From positions 1 through 38,937 of the forward strand of contig UQDJ01000015.1 in NCBI GenBank assembly GCA_900539675.1: 38,937 nucleotides of DNA, written 5' to 3'. This document shows, one piece after another, positions 15,564 through 23,315 of this stretch. Each line of letters begins with the position of its first letter. The stretch's first letter is position 1. The notes beneath the pieces were generated by a model that was not told where the DNA came from, searched no databases, and saw nothing but the letters and a program-made list of their open reading frames with translations. This stretch comes from an uncultured Coriobacteriaceae bacterium (lineage in GTDB: Bacteria > Actinomycetota > Coriobacteriia > Coriobacteriales > Eggerthellaceae). The translations under genes were made by a program, and so were the position numbers.

Positions 15564-17414
15564 ATGATAAAGAATGTTAGTGACCCATCGATTGCGAATA
15601 TCCTTTCAACTGACGCATCGAAGATATATAACATCCCTAGGTATCAAAGAGAGTACACATGGGGTCAACGGGATTGGGCTAACCTCTTCGACGATGTTTT
15701 TGATAACGACCCCGGCTACTTTCTGGGTTCGATTATCGTTATTCAAGGGGAAATTGACCCTAAGACCAATGTGATTGAATTTGAGGTAATCGACGGACAG
15801 CAGCGACTGACAACCGTCAGCCTTCTTCTTTGTGCTCTATATGCAAGGATTAACGAGCACCCCGACGCTATAGACGAAGACATAAGCTCTGATGATGTAA
15901 GGCCGCTTCGAAATAGGATGATTCTCAAGGCCAATAAGGACACAAGCCGTGTTGTGCCTCAAGTACAGAACCATAACCTTGAGGACTATAGATGGACTTT
16001 GAAGGAACGAGTCGGCCTTGAGGTCGTCATGCAGAAGCCAAAATACTATGGCGTGAGAAAGATTGCGAAGGCATTTGACTATTTCTACGATAGGCTGGGC
16101 GAAGAAGTCGAAGGAATGAATGATGAGCAGTCTGTGCAGAAGCTCTTGGAGATGAGCCGACTCCTCTGCTCAGCGGTACTAGTTCAGATCAGCGTAGACA
16201 GTCATGCAGATGCCTACACGCTATTCGCATCCCTCAACAATCGAGGTGTGCCGCTATCGGCAGTAGATCTTATCAAGAACACACTGCTCGCTAAAGTAGC
16301 GGACGCTGATGAAAACGAACTCGATTATTACTTCGATCAATGGCAGGAGATGCTTCGTAATCTGGGCGACGATTACACGACTCAGGAAAGGTTCTTCCGT
16401 CAAAACTACGATGCCTTCAGAAGGGCAGTCAACAAGCCTTTCATTCAAGAGGGTGGTGCACAACTGCCGCTCGGATCTGTAGCAACTCGTTCCAACCTGC
16501 TCAAGATCTACGAGCACCGCATTGGACAAGAGGATGGTGCATTGAGCGTACTGGATGAGCTTATTGAAAACTCTACCATCTATTCTCAAATAATTGGCGT
16601 TAATCGTGAAGGCATGGACAAGGAACTCGAAGCGAAGCTCACCGAGCTTGCCAGAGCGCAAGGCGTTCCGTCATACCTGCTTTTGCTGCATCTTATGAAA
16701 AGAAGCTCAGAACTGGAAATAGATGATCACATGCTCGCACGAATCGTAGAGCTGCTTACGCTCTTCTTCGTGCGAAGAAACATAACGGACACACCGCCGA
16801 CTCGCGATCTTGAGCGCCTATTCATAAGCATTTGCGAAGGGATTGAAGATGACGCGCTGAAAGGTATCGAAGCCGCTAGGTACATCAGGGAGCGCTTGGT
16901 AGACATTTCTGCTAGTGATGAAGCGTTCAGAGAACGGCTCGCTGGTCCGATCTACGATGTCAATCCAGATATGACTCGATTCATCCTTACTGTTCTTGCA
17001 GAGCCTAGCGTAACTAAAGAAATGAAAGGACTCTGGGAACGCTACCCCTCAGGCAATTATGTTTGGACAATAGAACATGTATTCCCTCAAGGTGAAAACA
17101 TACCTGCAGATTGGGTAGAGATGATCGGAGGAGGAGACCGTACCGAGGCGCAGAATATCCAAGCGGAACTCGTGCATACATTAGGGAACCTCACAATCTC
17201 CGGCTACAACTCCAAACTAAGCAATATGTCTTTCATAGAGAAGCGAGACAGAAAAGATTCCAACGGATTCAACGTGGGCTATCGAAATGGCCTGAACCTC
17301 AATGATGACCTGGTTTCCGTGAATAAATGGACTCGCAAGCAGATAAAAGACCGCACAATCAAGCTGATCAATCAAGCTTTGGATGTTTTCACCTTCAATA
17401 ATGTCGAATTCTAA
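15564..17414 (+). CDS. DUF262/DUF1524 protein, GmrSD-like type IV restriction enzyme
   Basis: 616 aa in one chain. The N-terminus carries the DUF262 (ParB-like, nucleotide-dependent) motifs IPRYQREYTWGQRDW (about 24-38), GYFLGSIIV and EVIDGQQRLTTVSLLL (about 75-90). A helical middle follows, including FASLNNRGVPLSAVDLIKN. The C-terminus is a DUF1524 HNH nuclease: WTIEHVFPQ (E504-H505), LGNLTISGYNSKLSNMSFIEKR. In GmrSD these two halves cut modified (glucosylated hydroxymethyl-cytosine) phage DNA; related single-chain proteins act in other anti-phage systems. The start ATG has only a weak GGAATAAAAGA site. The flanking broken restriction-methylase and the CRISPR locus support a defence role. 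Intact by all motifs. Confidence 0.88.
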   Translation: MIKNVSDPSIANILSTDASKIYNIPRYQREYTWGQRDWANLFDDVFDNDPGYFLGSIIVIQGEIDPKTNVIEFEVIDGQQRLTTVSLLLCALYARINEHPDAIDEDISSDDVRPLRNRMILKANKDTSRVVPQVQNHNLEDYRWTLKERVGLEVVMQKPKYYGVRKIAKAFDYFYDRLGEEVEGMNDEQSVQKLLEMSRLLCSAVLVQISVDSHADAYTLFASLNNRGVPLSAVDLIKNTLLAKVADADENELDYYFDQWQEMLRNLGDDYTTQERFFRQNYDAFRRAVNKPFIQEGGAQLPLGSVATRSNLLKIYEHRIGQEDGALSVLDELIENSTIYSQIIGVNREGMDKELEAKLTELARAQGVPSYLLLLHLMKRSSELEIDDHMLARIVELLTLFFVRRNITDTPPTRDLERLFISICEGIEDDALKGIEAARYIRERLVDISASDEAFRERLAGPIYDVNPDMTRFILTVLAEPSVTKEMKGLWERYPSGNYVWTIEHVFPQGENIPADWVEMIGGGDRTEAQNIQAELVHTLGNLTISGYNSKLSNMSFIEKRDRKDSNGFNVGYRNGLNLNDDLVSVNKWTRKQIKDRTIKLINQALDVFTFNNVEF

Positions 17415-17459
17415 GAGCTTCCATCCGTTCAACCAAGTAATTCACTAGAAATGGAAAAA

Positions 17460-17482
17460 GGGTGTCCTCGCATGGGACACCC
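17460..17482 (-). terminator. Rho-independent terminator read leftward
   Basis: GGGTGTCC (17460-17467) pairs with GGACACCC (17475-17482) over a 7-nt loop. On the minus strand the stem is followed by TTTTT (17455-17459 region). It would end transcription coming from the truncated HD copy at 17504-17548, facing the 3' end of the DUF262 gene. Confidence 0.65.
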
Positions 17483-17503
17483 ACAGAATCGTTAGCTCGC
17501 GTT

Positions 17504-17548
17504 TCATGCTATAGCCAGGGCGTATCTTGTAAGAGGTGTTTCAATCAT
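17504..17548 (-). pseudogene. 5' stub of a second HD hydrolase gene
   Basis: From an ATG at 17548 the frame reads MIETPLTRYALAIA and stops at TGA, where the intact copy continues with Arg (CGA). Only 14 codons remain before unrelated DNA and a terminator. It shows that a second HD locus was once here or that the control region was copied. Confidence 0.75.
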
Positions 17549-17596
17549 CGTATTTGCCTCTCTTCTATCGAAAGCGGCGATTAGGATCCTTGTGTT

Positions 17597-17623
17597 TCTA
17601 CCGGGACAAATTGTCCCAGTAGA
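17597..17623. promoter_or_regulatory. 27-bp palindrome, second copy, one mismatch
   Basis: Same arms as 6784-6810, with one changed pair (C at 17602 opposite A at 17618). Conservation of nearly all pairs in a decayed copy suggests either recent duplication or selection on the site. Confidence 0.5.
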
Positions 17624-17697
17624 TCGTTGGTGGTCACAAGCTCTCCCTTTATCGGAGCAATTATAGGCGTCGTACCGATGATTCTAGATCGAATCAG

Positions 17698-17819
17698 ACG
17701 GCTCACGAACTTGGGTAACCGTTCGAAACGGAACGATTCAGAACGGCGGCAGCAACAATCCGCCGCGCGACTGGGATGACAGTACAGGTCTCGGAAACAA
17801 TCCTTTTAAGGAGGGGTAG
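17698..17819 (+). pseudogene. C-terminal tail of a toxin-like protein
   Basis: An open frame entering from the repeat border reads GSRTWVTVRNGTIQNGGSNN, then PPRDWDDSTGLGNNPFKEG and TAG. It looks like the end of a secreted polymorphic toxin, and its stop is 2 bp from the next ATG, as in toxin-immunity pairs. Everything upstream is lost at the repeat. The toxin identity is an inference from layout and composition. Confidence 0.4.
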
Positions 17820-17821
17820 GA

Positions 17822-18133
17822 ATGAGAGTAACTTCATACGCAGCGTTCGTTGCGATGTATCAAGCGCTCGAAGCTGCCAACGATGAAATGAAGGACGAGA
17901 GTTTGAGGAGGTACCTCTCAGATGCAAATCCGTTTTTGTTCAAAGACAAAGGCTCGGCAGATCCAGCGATCTATATTGAGTTCGAGCAGATGTTCAATAA
18001 AAGGTTTGCGGACGGTACCGACCCGAAAGGTGCGCTGTCTGTCGTAAAGGACTATTTGAGAGAGCAGAATGGCGGCGTGCTTGCCGTCGCGTTCGACTCC
18101 GTAGTCAATTCCGCCAACTGGGAAAAGCATTGA
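17822..18133 (+). CDS. Small hypothetical protein, possible immunity protein
   Basis: 103 aa with an excellent ribosome site (AAGGAGGGG, five bases before the ATG). No signal peptide or membrane segment; an acidic, helical, cytosolic protein with MYQALEAANDEMKDESLRRY, LSDANPFLFKDKGSADPAIY, FVK-like VVKDYLREQ and a Trp near the end. I do not recognise the family with certainty. Its position directly behind a toxin-like C-terminal tail suggests an orphan immunity protein. It appears intact. Confidence 0.6.
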   Translation: MRVTSYAAFVAMYQALEAANDEMKDESLRRYLSDANPFLFKDKGSADPAIYIEFEQMFNKRFADGTDPKGALSVVKDYLREQNGGVLAVAFDSVVNSANWEKH

Positions 18134-18183
18134 GTTCCTAAGAAAGCCGCTGTGGATTGGCAATCCCTATATGTACACTTCCG

Positions 18184-18545
18184 TCAGAGCCTCAGCCCGT
18201 GCGCAGACTGGTTTCCCACGAAAGCGGTGCACAGGTTGAACAGCTCCTGTTTGCCCAGTGCATCTGTCGCGTCCTTGTCAGCCTCGCTTACGGCTCCCCA
18301 TACATTGGTCTCTTCGCCTTCCGGCTCGGACTCAAGCACGGAAAGGCCTTTATCGGCGAGCTTGACGATATGCTCTGGAATCTCGCGGTTGCCCGACTCC
18401 CTGGCGATTATTCCCTATGCCATGAGTAGGGATAGTGGCTCAAATAGCACTGATGGCGGAAAGTCATCTCGTTTACGTTCAGTCCGGGAATAACGTGCTT
18501 TTCAAACTGGACCATTCCTGGATAGTGCGTTTCGCCGCCACTTCC
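18184..18545 (-). pseudogene. Frameshifted fragment of an unrecognised gene
   Basis: On the minus strand one frame reads SGGETHYPGMVQFEKHVIPG, LNVNEMTFRHQCYLSHYPYS and WHRE before a stop. A second frame continues IIARESGNREIPEHIVKLAD, KGLSVLESEPEGEETNVWGA and ends VGNQSAHGLRL. Both look like true protein; a 1-nt change near 18415 separates them. I do not recognise the family. It has no start or ribosome site of its own. Confidence 0.45.
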
Positions 18546-18575
18546 TCTCAAGCAATCAACATGCGCGCTCTCGCC

Positions 18576-19696
18576 TTACCCCCACAGCCCCATGTTCGGC
18601 ATCGCGTATAGCGGGACGTTCCTCATCCAGTCCTGCTCGCGATAGCCGGAAAGGCTGAAGCGCACGGACTTGATCTCCGGATGGGATTCCTTGAACGATC
18701 GGAGGCTCTTGGCGCGCAGGTTCTCCTCCGCCTTCACCTCGATGGCGTAGACGTTGTTCGACTTCTGCACCAAAAAGTCGATCTCGCCCGAGGAGTTCTC
18801 TGCCGACCAGTAGTACGGCACAAGCCCGCAATCGGATACGAGCTGCTGGCAGACGTACGGCTCGGTGAGGGAGCCCTTGAACTCCTCGAAGATCTCATTG
18901 CCGCCGACAACCGTCTCCTTGTCGAGCCCCGCCATCGCGCCCAGCAGGCCGACATCCAACAGGAAGAGCTTGAACGCCGTGTCGTCGGCGTAGGGCGCCA
19001 GCGGGATGCCGGGCTTGGAGATCCTGCGGACGAGCGTCGTGGCCCCCGCCTGCGTGAGCCACGTGATGCCCGTCTGGTAGTTCCTCGCCCGAGCGCCCTG
19101 CGCGATGTGGCTGAAGACGAACTTCTTGTTCTCGTGACCCAGATGAGTCGGGATCGACCTCCATGCTGCCAGCGCGTACTCGGTCTTGGTCCTGCCGAGA
19201 TGCTTGGAGATGTCACGCTCGTAGCCGCGCAGGATCTAGAGTTGAATCTCCCGCGCGTCCTCAAGGAGACCTCGCTCGAGAAAGGCGCTCACCGCCTCTG
19301 GCATCCCACCTACGTAATAGTACTGACGAAGAAGCGATCCGGCCGCAGCCACCGCGTATCCGGGCGCGTTCTCGCAGAAGTACTTGAGGGAGGTGAGCGC
19401 CTTCGGGCACGCCTGGATCTCGTCGAGGACGATGAGGGTAGTGTTCTCGGACACAACCTGGCCCGTCTCGAATCGGATGGTCGAGACGATGCGCGGGATG
19501 TCGTAGCCCAGCTCGAATTGCTCGCGCATCCTGGGGTTGTCGTCGAGGTTCACGTACGCGACGTTCTCGAACTGCGTCCTGCCGAACTCCTTGAGCAGCC
19601 AGTCTTGCCCACCTGGCGCGCGCCGTTGAGGATGAGCGGCTTGCGACGGGGCCTGTCCTTCCAGGCGACGAGATCATCCATGAGGAATCGTTCCAT
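18576..19696 (-). pseudogene. DUF4143-type AAA ATPase, broken
   Basis: From ATG 19696 (GGAGGAG six bases upstream) the frame reads MERFLMDDLVAWKDRPRRKP, LILNGARQVGKT, then a missing base destroys Walker A (GKTWLLKEFG would be expected). The next frame gives FENVAYVNLDDN, TTLIVLDEIQACPKALTSLK (Walker B) and AVAAAGSLL. There the middle of the protein is deleted, joining directly to RQYYYVGGMPEAV. A TAG follows IQL (19234-19236 region), then ILRGYERDISKHLG and on to DUF4143 (GEIDFLVQKSNNVYAIEVKA), ending MPNMGLWG. Three separate lesions mark a dead gene. The family consists of stand-alone ATPases of uncertain role with a PD-(D/E)XK-like C-terminus. GC content here is higher than around it. Confidence 0.85.
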
Positions 19697-19718
19697 GCAA
19701 GCTCCTCCCCAAAAATGG

Positions 19719-19762
19719 TTACGGCCTTATTTGCGCACAAAGTGGCAAAAATAAGGCCGTAA
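19719..19762. promoter_or_regulatory. 14-bp perfect inverted repeat upstream of the ATPase
   Basis: TTACGGCCTTATTT (19719-19732) and AAATAAGGCCGTAA (19749-19762) pair perfectly over 16 nt. It lies 23 bp upstream of the ATPase start, so it is in the promoter or 5' leader. An operator or a leader hairpin fits; it has no T-run of a terminator. Confidence 0.6.
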
Positions 19763-19893
19763 TAAAGCCAAGTTTGGAGAAAATCAGGTGGAATTTATTC
19801 CCACTCTATAGTTAAATCCAGTCTCTGGTTCTCTCCAGTTTGCCGGAATGACACCCATTATCAAAAAAGCAGTGAAATCACTAGGTCAAACTT

Positions 19894-19947
19894 GGGTCAC
19901 GGCTTTTCGGGTTACTCGGGTCATTTTACTGGGTCACGTTGGGTCAT
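19894..19947. repeat. Cluster of four GGGTCAC/T direct repeats
   Basis: GGGTCAC at 19894-19900 and 19931-19937, GGGTCAT at 19918-19924 and 19941-19947, with a related GGGTTA between. The third copy is inside TTACTGGGTCA, an 11-mer also present at 13626-13636. They lie in the gene-free stretch 19763-20002, downstream of the DUF7674-like gene and upstream of the ATPase promoter. Confidence 0.5.
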
Positions 19948-20002
19948 GCACTGATCGCTGTGGGAAATTCGCTACTCGATGGCACGAGAACGTCCGGCGG
20001 CG

Positions 20003-20371
20003 CTAGTACTTAAGCTCGTCGAACTCCTTCCGAGTTATGGGCTTCAGGAACGCGCGAACCGCTTCGTTGGCGCAGTTCGCCTTCAGGCCCTCCAGGATCC
20101 CGACGTAGACGACGTTTATCGCGTACTTGTCTCCCGTAAGGTAGAGGTTCTCGATGAATGCGCCCGCCCTTGCGAGAAATCCCTCATCGCCGTCTTCGAT
20201 CGCGCGCTCGATGCGAGGGAGGAAGAGATCCTCGTACGTCAGGAAAGCCCCGGTGTCCATGCCGTCCTGCCATGACACGTATTTCTCGAACTCCTGCTTG
20301 AGTTCGGGGAATACGGCAAGCAGCGATTCGTTCATCTGCTTCTCGTCAATCTTAAGTACCTCCAAGTGCAT
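20003..20371 (-). CDS. DUF7674-like immunity protein
   Basis: 122 aa, acidic and helical, no signal peptide. The layout FPELKQEFEKYVSWQDGMDT, YEDLFLPRIERAIEDGDEGF, FIENLYLTGDKYAINVVYVG, ILEGLKA and FLKPITRKEFDELKY matches small DUF7674-type proteins found beside polymorphic toxins. The ATG at 20371 lies 20 bp inside the end of the upstream toxin remnant, in another frame, so translation was coupled. An intact immunity gene kept next to a broken toxin would protect against the same toxin from neighbours. The DUF name is from memory of the family's look and needs a profile search. Confidence 0.7.
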   Translation of the reverse strand: MHLEVLKIDEKQMNESLLAVFPELKQEFEKYVSWQDGMDTGAFLTYEDLFLPRIERAIEDGDEGFLARAGAFIENLYLTGDKYAINVVYVGILEGLKANCANEAVRAFLKPITRKEFDELKY

Positions 20372-20800
20372 CTTTAAGGTCTTCTCTCAGTCTCTGCAGC
20401 AATGCCCTATCGGGATGGTCTGGGTTCCTAGCGAGGATTCTCTCAATCTGGTGAATGCGTTCGCACCCCTTCTGTGTGTGGTCTTTTCCGCCAACCATCT
20501 CGCCGGTACGCAGCTGTTCGCGGATCGCATCGGCCGCCCCGCCATCACTTGTTTCGGCATTCGGTCTGTAAAGTTGCCCCACGATTCTCCGTGCTTCATC
20601 GGTGACGGCCTCGCCCAGTAACCGTTCGCGTACGCTTCGGTCTCCCGGCATCGATGACGCATTCGTCTTTTCGAGTATTCTACCGCCACCTATGCCCGTT
20701 TTTGGGTTGCCACCAACAGCTCCTAATGTTCCCGGGAACAGCCCGCCGCTGCTATGGCCGCTCACTACGCACCACTTTCGTTGCGGTGGGAGAGCTTCCC
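20352..20800 (-). pseudogene. C-terminal toxin domain of a polymorphic toxin, truncated
   Basis: The frame reads KWCVVSGHSSGGLFPGTLGA, GGNPKTGIGGGRILEKTN, PGDRSVRERLLGEAVTDEAR, LYRPNAETSDGGAADAIREQ, VGGKDHTQKGCERIHQIERI and ends REDLKDALGGT. A DGG.ADAI..E..TGE.VGGK.H..KG.ER pattern ahead of a helical end is typical of variable C-terminal toxin modules of contact-dependent or WXG/LXG toxins. The large N-terminal delivery part is absent; the open frame extends to 20903 but becomes Pro/Gly/Arg-rich noise. Followed by its overlapping immunity gene. Confidence 0.6.
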
Positions 20801-20803
20801 GCG

Positions 20804-21228
20804 GCCCTTGCCTGGGTAGACCTTGATGAGGATGCCCTTGGAGATCGGGTATGTCCAGTGAGCCGGCGTATCTCGCGCCTTCCAACATCCAGGCGTGGAA
20901 CACGTCTCGGGCGTGATGGGGAGGTTTTGCGCGACGACTTGCCGGTTATGACGAAGCGGGAGGCGGCGGATGCGAAGATGGCGGTGGATTACGTCTCCAT
21001 GGTGTTCAATCAGGAGTTTCCAAGCATTCAACTCGTCGTGGAAGGCGTTCCGCGGCAGCCCACGAGCCTGATCCGGGCAGTCCTCTCGCAGCTTGCGCGA
21101 GGGTTGCTGAACAATGAAGCGTACAGGCTCTGCGCTTACCCCAGTTTCGACGACTTTCTTCTCCAGGATCTACCTCTAGGTGACTCAGTTGCCAGACCGA
21201 GATATTGCGACTCGCCCGTGAACATAGA
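20804..21228. other. Degraded stretch of uncertain coding
   Basis: Both strands have long open frames here because of high GC. The minus frame 20765-21150 contains protein-like pieces (LPRNAFHDELNAWKLLIEHH, TPAHWTYPISKGILIKVYPG) that lead toward the toxin remnant in another frame. The plus frame contains FPSIQLVVEGVP and LLNNEAYRLCAYPSFDDFLL. I could not decide which is real; neither has a start with a ribosome site. Most likely more toxin-gene debris on the minus strand. Confidence 0.3.
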
Positions 21229-21268
21229 TGGGAGAAAAGATGGAGTCGCGGGGTTGTCGCGACTCCAT
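21229..21268 (-). terminator. Rho-independent terminator of guaA
   Basis: ATGGAGTCGCG (21240-21250) and CGCGACTCCAT (21258-21268) form an 11-bp GC-rich stem with a 7-nt loop. On the minus strand it runs into CTTTTCTCCC. It is 38 bp past the guaA stop. Confidence 0.85.
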
Positions 21269-21306
21269 TCAATTAGTATGATTAGGCGAATCAAAACAAA
21301 TGTTCG

Positions 21307-22926
21307 TTATTCCCACTCGATCGTCGCAGGCGGCTTTGAGGTGATGTCATAGCACACGCGGTTGGCGCCGGGAACTTCTGCAACAATACGGCTGGAAATG
21401 CGACCCAGTACGTCGTAGGGCAGCTTTGCCCAGTCCGCCGTCATGGCATCCGAGCTTTCTACGGCGCGCAAAATGATGGGGCGCTGATAGGTGCGCTCGT
21501 CACCCATAACACCAACGCTTTTGATGTCGGGTAGCACAGCGAAGTACTGCCAGCAGGCATGTTCGCTGTTGCGTTCGCCCGTCTCTTCAAACAGACGCTC
21601 ATTATAAGCATCTAATTCTTCACGTACGATAGCGTCGGCGTTCTTCAGTATTTCAAGCTTTTCGCCATCAACAGCACCAATAATGCGGATTGCCAAACCA
21701 GGGCCCGGGAATGGCTGGCGATGCACAATGTGCGCAGGCAAACCAAGGGCGGTACCCAGCGCGCGTACCTCATCCTTAAAGAAGTGATCTAAAGGCTCAA
21801 TCAAGTCAAAGTGAACACCTTCGGGGAAGGGAATCAAATTGTGGTGGCTTTTAATGGTGGAAGCCTTGCCGCCAGTTTTGCGTGCACCGGATTCAATAAT
21901 GTCTGGATAAATAGTACCCTGTGCCAAAAACTTTACCGGGCGACCATCTTCTGCCAGATCGTTTGCAACCTTGAAGAATTCTTCCCAGAACTGGGTGCCA
22001 ATAATCTTGCGCTTAGCTTCGGGATCGGTGACACCTTCCAGCAGCTTTAAATAACGCTCTTCGGCATGAACGTGCACAAAGTCAACGTCGAACTGTTTGG
22101 TGAATACTTCTTCGACCTCTTCAGGTTCGTTTTTGCGTAAAAGGCCATGATTTACAAATACGCAGGTAAGCTGTTTGCCGATTGCTCGAGCGCATAATGC
22201 TGCAACAACTGAAGAGTCAACGCCGCCAGAAAGACCCAAAATGACGCGATCGGATCCCACCTGTTTGCGGATGGAAGCAATGGAATCTTCAATGATCGAA
22301 TCCATTGTCCAGGTAGCTTTAAGACCGCAGATGGTAAACAGGAAGTTCTTTAAAAGCTCGTTGCCATAAGGGGTGTGCTTTACTTCAGGGTGAAATTGCG
22401 TGGCGTAAAGCTTGCGTTTCGCACATTCCATAGAAGCAACTGGGCACACGTCTGTGGTGGAGGTAATAACGAAGCCTTCGGGAACCTTATTTACTGCATC
22501 GCGGTGGCTCATCCATACCGTTTGTTCTTGAGGCGTGTCGCCAAACAAAGCAGAAGGTGCGTCGTTTTTGGCATCACAACGCGTCAGGGGAGCCGGGCCA
22601 TATTCGCCCTTTTCGGTGTGGCCTACGCTACCGCCTAGGGTAGTTGCCATGATCTGCTGGCCATAGCAAAATCCCAAAACTGGAATGTTCAGGTCAAACA
22701 CGCCTGGATCAACAGAGGGAGCGTCTTCAGCATACACGCTAGCAGGACCACCACTTAAAATAAGAGCTGAAGGGTGTTTTTCAGCTATTTCTGTTGCAGG
22801 GGTATCGCACGGAACAATTTCGGAATAAACGCCAAGATCGCGCACGCGGCGGGCAATAAGCTGGCCGTACTGTGCGCCAAAGTCCAAAACGATCACGGTT
22901 TGCTGATGCGTGCTTTGAGTGCTCAC
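21307..22926 (-). CDS. guaA: GMP synthase (glutamine-hydrolysing)
   Basis: Converts XMP, ATP and glutamine to GMP, the last step of guanine nucleotide synthesis, in the cytosol. The glutamine amidotransferase domain comes first: VIVLDFGAQYGQLIARRVRD, ILSGGPASVYAEDAP, VLGFCYGQQIMA with the nucleophile Cys, FHPEVKHTPYG with the His-x-Glu. The ATP-pyrophosphatase domain follows (LGLSGGVDSSVVAALCARA), then the dimerisation domain ending NRVCYDITSKPPATIEWE. The frame is open to 23070, but GTG 22926 has GAGGAG six bases upstream and gives 539 aa, near the usual ~520; the extra upstream residues lack homology. Monocistronic, with its own terminator. Confidence 0.96.
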   Translation of the reverse strand: MSTQSTHQQTVIVLDFGAQYGQLIARRVRDLGVYSEIVPCDTPATEIAEKHPSALILSGGPASVYAEDAPSVDPGVFDLNIPVLGFCYGQQIMATTLGGSVGHTEKGEYGPAPLTRCDAKNDAPSALFGDTPQEQTVWMSHRDAVNKVPEGFVITSTTDVCPVASMECAKRKLYATQFHPEVKHTPYGNELLKNFLFTICGLKATWTMDSIIEDSIASIRKQVGSDRVILGLSGGVDSSVVAALCARAIGKQLTCVFVNHGLLRKNEPEEVEEVFTKQFDVDFVHVHAEERYLKLLEGVTDPEAKRKIIGTQFWEEFFKVANDLAEDGRPVKFLAQGTIYPDIIESGARKTGGKASTIKSHHNLIPFPEGVHFDLIEPLDHFFKDEVRALGTALGLPAHIVHRQPFPGPGLAIRIIGAVDGEKLEILKNADAIVREELDAYNERLFEETGERNSEHACWQYFAVLPDIKSVGVMGDERTYQRPIILRAVESSDAMTADWAKLPYDVLGRISSRIVAEVPGANRVCYDITSKPPATIEWE

Positions 22927-23315
22927 GGATGCTCCTCGTACTAATCGATTAACAGTGTCCCAGTTATTTACCAGCGCCTTTGCGCAAAATGCCTCAGTTG
23001 GTGCCTCGACAAGTATCTTGGCGCTAGCATGGCGGCTTTCTGTGGCGTATTCCAGCATAACCAGGAGCAATTTACTCCTACAATCTTACACGATTGAACC
23101 TATTCGAAAGATCAAGCAAACAGATCACCAGAATTGATTTGATATATTAATTCGATAAGCGTCTGACCTGGGGAAATGGAATACGCCGTCCGTTAAACTG
23201 GTAATCGTAGAAACACGAAGATATAAAAGCCCAGGTCAGACTAATATATGACCAGTTCCATTGATATGCACATAGTTTCACATGCTCTTCTTTGCTTCTG
23301 CGGAAGGTCTTCAAA
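22927..23315. other. Divergent intergenic region guaA / BTAD regulator
   Basis: No gene is seen. It must hold the promoter of guaA (minus) and of the regulator (plus). A near-palindrome GGAGCAA-T-TTACTCC (23063-23077) lies on the guaA side. The main structure is the inverted repeat 23161-23241. Confidence 0.5.
23161..23241. repeat. Perfect 12-bp inverted repeats 57 bp apart
   Basis: GTCTGACCTGGG (23161-23172) and CCCAGGTCAGAC (23230-23241) are exact inverted copies 75 bp before the regulator start. The intervening segment includes an AT-rich GATATAAAA. It may be paired operator sites, a long leader stem, or a small invertible segment. Directly after the first arm lies a 12-mer (CTGGGGAAATGG, 23168-23179) identical to the CRISPR repeat core. 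Confidence 0.6.

Larger units (their letters stand above)
17499..17696 (+). repeat. 198-bp direct repeat, copy 2
   Basis: Ungapped counterpart of 6686-6883. It keeps the start and first codons of the HD hydrolase, the coupled ORF (with a nonsense TAA) and the palindrome, then joins unrelated sequence on both sides. Confidence 0.9.

Noticed and set aside
19261..19740. 159-aa minus-strand frame over the DUF4143 start
   Set aside because: Only its GC-rich Arg/Ala-rich composition keeps it open; the true protein reads in the neighbouring frames.
20654..21352. 232-aa plus-strand frame with FPSIQLVVEGVP
   Set aside because: No ribosome site at any start, it runs into the 3' end of guaA, and the minus strand gives protein-like pieces leading to the toxin remnant; left as undecided debris rather than a gene.
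22927..23070. N-terminal extension of guaA to 23070
   Set aside because: No homology to GMP synthases, and the GTG at 22926 has a good ribosome site.
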